From positions 1 through 64,000 of the forward strand of contig ONOE01000001.1 of the NCBI GenBank assembly GCA_900319365.1: a DNA stretch of 64,000 nt. Reading direction: 5' to 3'. The notes beneath the pieces were generated by a model, which searched no databases, was not told the DNA's origin, and saw nothing but the letters and a program-made list of their open reading frames with translations. Below, piece after piece: positions 60,554-64,000 of the stretch. The stretch's first letter is position 1. Every line of letters begins with the position of its first letter. The translations under genes were made by a program, and so were the position numbers. The DNA is from an uncultured bacterium (GTDB lineage: Bacteria; Cyanobacteriota; Vampirovibrionia; Gastranaerophilales; Gastranaerophilaceae).

Positions 60554-61477
60554 TTAAGAAGAATATTTTATGCCTTGATAAGAATTTCGCCTTAAAAATT
60601 CTCTGTCAATTCTATTCAGAGTGTCAAGCTTTGCCCCGAGCCAACGTGGAGCAACCAGAGTTTTTCTGTAGCCGTTGCCTGCAAGACGGTGAATTGTCGT
60701 TTCGGGCGGAAGAATTTCAAGAAAATCGCAAACCAAATTTACATATTCATCTTCGCTCATAAAATCAATTTCGCCTTGCTCATACATTTGGGCAAGCTTT
60801 GTATTTTGCAGGGCGCAAAGCATGTGGATTTTTATTCCGTCAATTTTTAAATTTGCAAGCCTTTGTGCGGTTTCAAGCATTTCATCTCGAGATTCCCACA
60901 AGCCTAAAATTACGTGCACACAAACATTTATCCCTTTTTCTTTTGTTTTTTCATAAGCACGCAAAAAACAATCATAATCATGCCCTCTGTTAATTTTTTT
61001 CAAGGTTTTGTCATGACTTGATTGCAACCCGTATTCAATCCAAGTGTAATAATCTTTTGAAATATCTGATATTAAATTTAATTTATCCTCATCTACGCAA
61101 TCGGGACGTGTACCGATTGAAATTCCGACGATGTCGGGGTGATTGAGAGATTGGCGGTAAATTTTTTCAAGCTCATTGACGGGTTTATAAGTATTTGTGT
61201 AGGCTTGGAAGTAGGACATAAATTTTTGCGCTTTAAATCTTTTTGAAAGAGTTTCTGCACCTGATTTTATCTGCTCATCAATTGAAAATCTGTTTGAATG
61301 CGCCTGCGAGAAACTTCCCGTATCATCACAAAAAATACAGCCGCCTGAAGATATCGTGCCGTCCCTGTTCGGGCACGAAAATCCTGCATCGATTGTTATT
61401 TTATAAACTTTAGCACCGAATTTGTTTTTCAAATATGCGCTGAATTGGTTATATCGTTTGTCTGTATTGTTAAACAT
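60554..61477 (-). CDS. Radical SAM protein, TIGR01212/YhcC-like
   Basis: In 307 residues: KRYNQFSAYLKNKFGAKVYK at the start, the cluster motif CPNRDGTISSGGCIFC (Cys-x11-Cys-x2-Cys plus family-specific spacing), FQAYTNTYKPV, GTRPDCVDE, and GLQSSHDKTLKKINRGH. These match TIGR01212 proteins, whose substrate is unknown but which resemble tRNA-modifying radical SAM enzymes. I use ATG 61477 because a good promoter (TTGAAG-18-TATAAT) ends just before it; the longer frame would overlap that promoter. Confidence 0.9.
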   Translation of the reverse strand: MFNNTDKRYNQFSAYLKNKFGAKVYKITIDAGFSCPNRDGTISSGGCIFCDDTGSFSQAHSNRFSIDEQIKSGAETLSKRFKAQKFMSYFQAYTNTYKPVNELEKIYRQSLNHPDIVGISIGTRPDCVDEDKLNLISDISKDYYTWIEYGLQSSHDKTLKKINRGHDYDCFLRAYEKTKEKGINVCVHVILGLWESRDEMLETAQRLANLKIDGIKIHMLCALQNTKLAQMYEQGEIDFMSEDEYVNLVCDFLEILPPETTIHRLAGNGYRKTLVAPRWLGAKLDTLNRIDREFLRRNSYQGIKYSS

Positions 61478-61486
61478 TTCAAATGT

Positions 61487-61516
61487 ATTATAATATAACC
61501 CGATACAAAACTTCAA
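61487..61516 (-). promoter_or_regulatory. Promoter of a leaderless-type gene
   Basis: On the minus strand, TTGAAG (61516-61511), 18-bp spacer, TATAAT (61492-61487). The expected start of transcription is only 2-4 nt before ATG 61477, leaving no room for a Shine-Dalgarno. Confidence 0.55.
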
Positions 61517-61582
61517 TAATACGCCAAATCCAAAAGTATTTTAATGTAAAAATATGAACTTCATCAGCCTTTACCATAGGAT

Positions 61583-62848
61583 TTAAATCGTATGAATAAA
61601 ATCGACCACTTCTTTTAGCGAATAGATATTCTGTTGGACGAAGAAATCTTTTTTTGTTTGCGATTTTACATAATCCAAATTTTTACCGTCCAAAAAATCC
61701 TCGCTGTACGGACGTAGCATTACAGACGGAATTACAACCATATCACAGATTTCGTCTTTCAAAGTTCTTATAAGGTCATCTGTTGTAATCAACCCCGCTA
61801 CAGTAATATCTTCACCCCAATATGTTGATTTTACGGGACAAATTTTCACTTCAAGGTTTTTAATTTTATTCAATTTCGGTGCAATTTTACCAAGCATATC
61901 TTTTGCCGCATAAGAGCACGCAAAAATTATTTTATAAGGTTTAGACACTTGTTTGGGCAGTTTTAATTTTTTAAAATCATCATAAAACATTCTCAACGCT
62001 CCCACCCCGTCATCAAGTTGAGAAAAGTTGCCGTAATATTTGGCGGGCGGTATAGGTTCATCAGCCAAAAGGAAAAATTCATCAGAACATACTACCCGTT
62101 TGAATTTTGAAGCAATTTCTATGGTTTCTTTTGCGCACTTAACATCAACCCTTTTTAATTTTTCCTTGCGAAACTGCGTAATTCCGACAGGTACAATTGC
62201 CGTAGATAACACGGTCGTTTTTAATTGCGCCAAATCACTTAACGTCCTTTCAAGTTCCTTGCCGTCATTTATCCCCGGACAAAGTACAATTTGGGCATTG
62301 AACGGAATTTTATTTTTTCTGAACCATTTCAAATTTTCAAGTGCCTTACCTGCATTCGGGTTTCTGAGCATTTTTACACGAAGTTCGGGGTTTGTTGTAT
62401 GAACAGAAACATAAAAAGGCCCTAAGTGCATTCTTTTTATGCGCTCTTTATCTTTTTCAGTCAGGTTGGTTAACGTAATATATGTACCCTGCAAATATGA
62501 CAATCTGTAGTCATCATCTTTAATGTAAAGGGTATCTCTCAAGCCTTTGGGCTGTTGATCGACAAAACAAAATATGCAATGATTTAAACATGGTTTAATT
62601 CTGTCAAACACGGCACTTTGAAATACAATTCCCAAATCCTCATCATAATCTTTTTCAATCTCAATTTCTTCAAGTTCGCCGTTCGTACGCTTGATAACAA
62701 TCGTAACGCATTCTGATTTCATATAAAATTCATAATCAATCATATCGGACATTTTTTGCCCGTCTACCGTTAAGAGTTCATCGCCCCTTTGTATTCCCAA
62801 ATCTTGAGCGATAGAATTATCCAAAACGCTGTCAACAATAGCCCCCAT
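61583..62848 (-). CDS. PDZ-radical SAM protein (TIGR03279/DUF512 type)
   Basis: In 421 residues: an N-terminal PDZ-like domain (about 1-50; IVDSVLDNSIAQDLGIQRGD), the radical SAM cluster CLNHCIFCFVDQQPKGLR (Cys-x3-Cys-x2-Cys), NLTEKDKERIKRMHLGPFY, and a DUF512 C-terminal domain (about 200-400). This architecture is a marker of cyanobacteria and some clostridia. The reaction is not established. It is encoded directly after a PadR-type regulator with zero gap. Confidence 0.93.
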   Translation of the reverse strand: MGAIVDSVLDNSIAQDLGIQRGDELLTVDGQKMSDMIDYEFYMKSECVTIVIKRTNGELEEIEIEKDYDEDLGIVFQSAVFDRIKPCLNHCIFCFVDQQPKGLRDTLYIKDDDYRLSYLQGTYITLTNLTEKDKERIKRMHLGPFYVSVHTTNPELRVKMLRNPNAGKALENLKWFRKNKIPFNAQIVLCPGINDGKELERTLSDLAQLKTTVLSTAIVPVGITQFRKEKLKRVDVKCAKETIEIASKFKRVVCSDEFFLLADEPIPPAKYYGNFSQLDDGVGALRMFYDDFKKLKLPKQVSKPYKIIFACSYAAKDMLGKIAPKLNKIKNLEVKICPVKSTYWGEDITVAGLITTDDLIRTLKDEICDMVVIPSVMLRPYSEDFLDGKNLDYVKSQTKKDFFVQQNIYSLKEVVDFIHTI

Positions 62849-63355
62849 TTATTTTTCAAACCCTTCAAGCATTGAAATAAAGTTGTTATATTCGCAAATC
62901 GTATTATCAAGAACAATTCTCTGATAAAAATCAGGCTGATTATATTTATCCGAAATCAAGTTTTGTGCATTATTTTTATGTAAGTATGCGCCCGTTTTGA
63001 TTTCATTGAGCATTGTTTGAAAATCTTCTCTGCCTAAAAATGATGCACAAGAAAGTTTTATTCTCGCATCAGACAAAAATTGCTGCGGATTTTTTGAAAA
63101 AGGTTCTAGCAGCAATTTTTTTAATTCTTTCAAGCCGTCTTTTGTTATCGAATAAAAAACCGATAATTTTCCGCCGTCTGACATTACTTTGGATGAAGTT
63201 ATGAATTTTGATTTTTCAAGACGAACAAGGGCGGGTTTTATGGCGCCGAAACTCGGATTTGTATACGGTGCAAATTTAAAAGCAATATGCTTTTTGACCG
63301 AATACATCGTCAAATCTCTGTTCAAAAGTACAAATAATATTATTAAATCAAGCAT
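62849..63355 (-). CDS. PadR-family transcriptional regulator
   Basis: The 168-residue protein has a winged helix at residues 1-80 (LFVLLNRDLTMYSVKKHIAF, then FGAIKPALVRLEKSKFITSS) and a C-terminal helical dimer domain (90-168), the Vinculin-like PadR tail. It would repress its own transcript. It starts the two-gene unit with the PDZ-radical SAM protein, whose ATG follows its stop directly, making regulation of that gene likely but unproven. Confidence 0.85.
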   Translation of the reverse strand: MLDLIILFVLLNRDLTMYSVKKHIAFKFAPYTNPSFGAIKPALVRLEKSKFITSSKVMSDGGKLSVFYSITKDGLKELKKLLLEPFSKNPQQFLSDARIKLSCASFLGREDFQTMLNEIKTGAYLHKNNAQNLISDKYNQPDFYQRIVLDNTICEYNNFISMLEGFEK

Positions 63356-63432
63356 ACATTTAAAATATCATTAATTTAACATTTTAACAAATCAAAAAAG
63401 CAAAAAATATATTTACACGTTTTGAATAATTT

Positions 63433-64000
63433 ATGCTCGTTAATAAATTATTACCATCCATCCAACCGTCTTTAAGTGTAGTAAAAGGCAGCGCAAAACA
63501 CCGTAACAAAGCTGCCCGTCAGCTTACCGAGCAATTTTACAAGGAAATTATTAGAGATTTCAAAGACGATTACAGCATCGTTCCAAACGAGCAATTACAA
63601 AAGAGCATGGATTCCGTTTTACCCGACAAGAATTTTAAAATAAAACTAAAGAGCATAAAACCCGATAAAGATGCGACTTATGACGGAGTTTGCAAAGGGA
63701 TTTTTGATGCAAATGACAATGTTAAATCGCTTGAAATTGATGTTGAGTGCCCGCATCAGGCTTTGAGAGCATGCCATATTCCCGTACTTTCACACGAATT
63801 TTTGCATGCGGTTGATGATATGTACAACCCTAAATATATGACTCGTGTGCAAAAATTGGTAAAAAAAGGGTTGGATACTAACGAGTACATTTATTTTTAT
63901 AAAGATAATTTTTACTGCGAAGAATTTTTTAAAACGAGAAAGAAAAAGAAAGAGCTTTTAGAACTTATCAAGAATAAAACCAAAGAATTTTTGGAAAATT
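63433..64000 (+). CDS. Putative zinc metallopeptidase, truncated by window edge
   Basis: An open frame of at least 189 codons begins MLVNKLLPSIQPSLSVVKGS and runs off the right edge. It carries His121-Glu122-Phe-Leu-His125 (VLSHEFLHAVDDMYN), an HExxH zinc-site pattern like the protein at 56903, with Cys in ECPHQALRAC. No signal peptide is visible, so it differs in location. The Shine-Dalgarno is poor. It is not a named family to me. Confidence 0.6.
   Translation, partial: MLVNKLLPSIQPSLSVVKGSAKHRNKAARQLTEQFYKEIIRDFKDDYSIVPNEQLQKSMDSVLPDKNFKIKLKSIKPDKDATYDGVCKGIFDANDNVKSLEIDVECPHQALRACHIPVLSHEFLHAVDDMYNPKYMTRVQKLVKKGLDTNEYIYFYKDNFYCEEFFKTRKKKKELLELIKNKTKEFLEN

Noticed and set aside
1-64000. 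CRISPR array or cas genes
   Set aside because: No regularly spaced identical direct repeats and no Cas-like protein were seen; the repeat arms at 12074-12872 are tandem short words within hairpins, not spacer-separated repeats.

Overview
The window is a chromosomal stretch from a low-GC, double-membraned bacterium. Several features point to the non-photosynthetic cyanobacterial sister lineage Gastranaerophilales (Melainabacteria/Vampirovibrionia), known mostly from animal guts. There is a PDZ-radical SAM protein of the TIGR03279 type typical of cyanobacteria. There are two prepilins with the N-terminal style common in that group, and outer-membrane machinery (Skp-like chaperone, two-partner-type beta-barrel, LptF/G permease, KdsD). 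Genes of anaerobic metabolism include a flavodiiron protein, an ADP-forming acyl-CoA synthetase and five radical SAM proteins. The lineage call is an inference; no rRNA gene is present.

Layout. 1-5100: prepilin fragment, XRE regulator, flavodiiron protein, MerR-like coiled-coil protein, recA, and a large secreted or anchored protein of unknown role. 5458-12022 (minus strand): hsp20, then a compact seven-gene operon: orphan ClpX-type zinc finger, HEAT-like protein, ruvX, DUF1292, ATPase-less triple Clp N-domain protein, tilS, hpt. 12023-12910: a gene-free stretch with duplicated promoters, three long hairpin repeats and a structured RNA candidate. 12911-28009: TPR lipoprotein, lgt, Skp-like chaperone, TpsB-like barrel, aminotransferase, an MFS/GT8 cluster, prmC, radical SAM, acyl-CoA synthetase. 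28100-38740: gshA-like gene, rsmA, tRNA-Ser, prepilin, tRNA-Glu, ftsY, a peptidase interrupted by a nuclease element, cysS, panE. 38800-49100: HD-domain protein, kdsD, gyrA, DUF4143 ATPase, flhB homologue, adk, radical SAM. 49500-64000: small zinc-ribbon and membrane proteins, TPR protein, LptF/G, rpmB, recJ, ctpA, tRNA-Cys and tRNA-Val, hom, two radical SAM proteins, a PadR regulator, and a metallopeptidase-like gene cut by the right edge.

Most genes are housekeeping. The unusual content is as follows. (1) A DUF559 nuclease domain sits in frame inside an MpaA-like carboxypeptidase, bracketed by 52-bp inverted hairpin repeats with compensatory changes; a solitary copy of the repeat lies elsewhere. 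(2) Two Clp substrate-recognition modules occur without ATPases in one operon. (3) A promoter-like motif with fixed spacing recurs at six loci, two of which appear to make non-coding RNAs. (4) A family of long hairpin repeats has arms built of short words that differ between elements but stay matched within each element.
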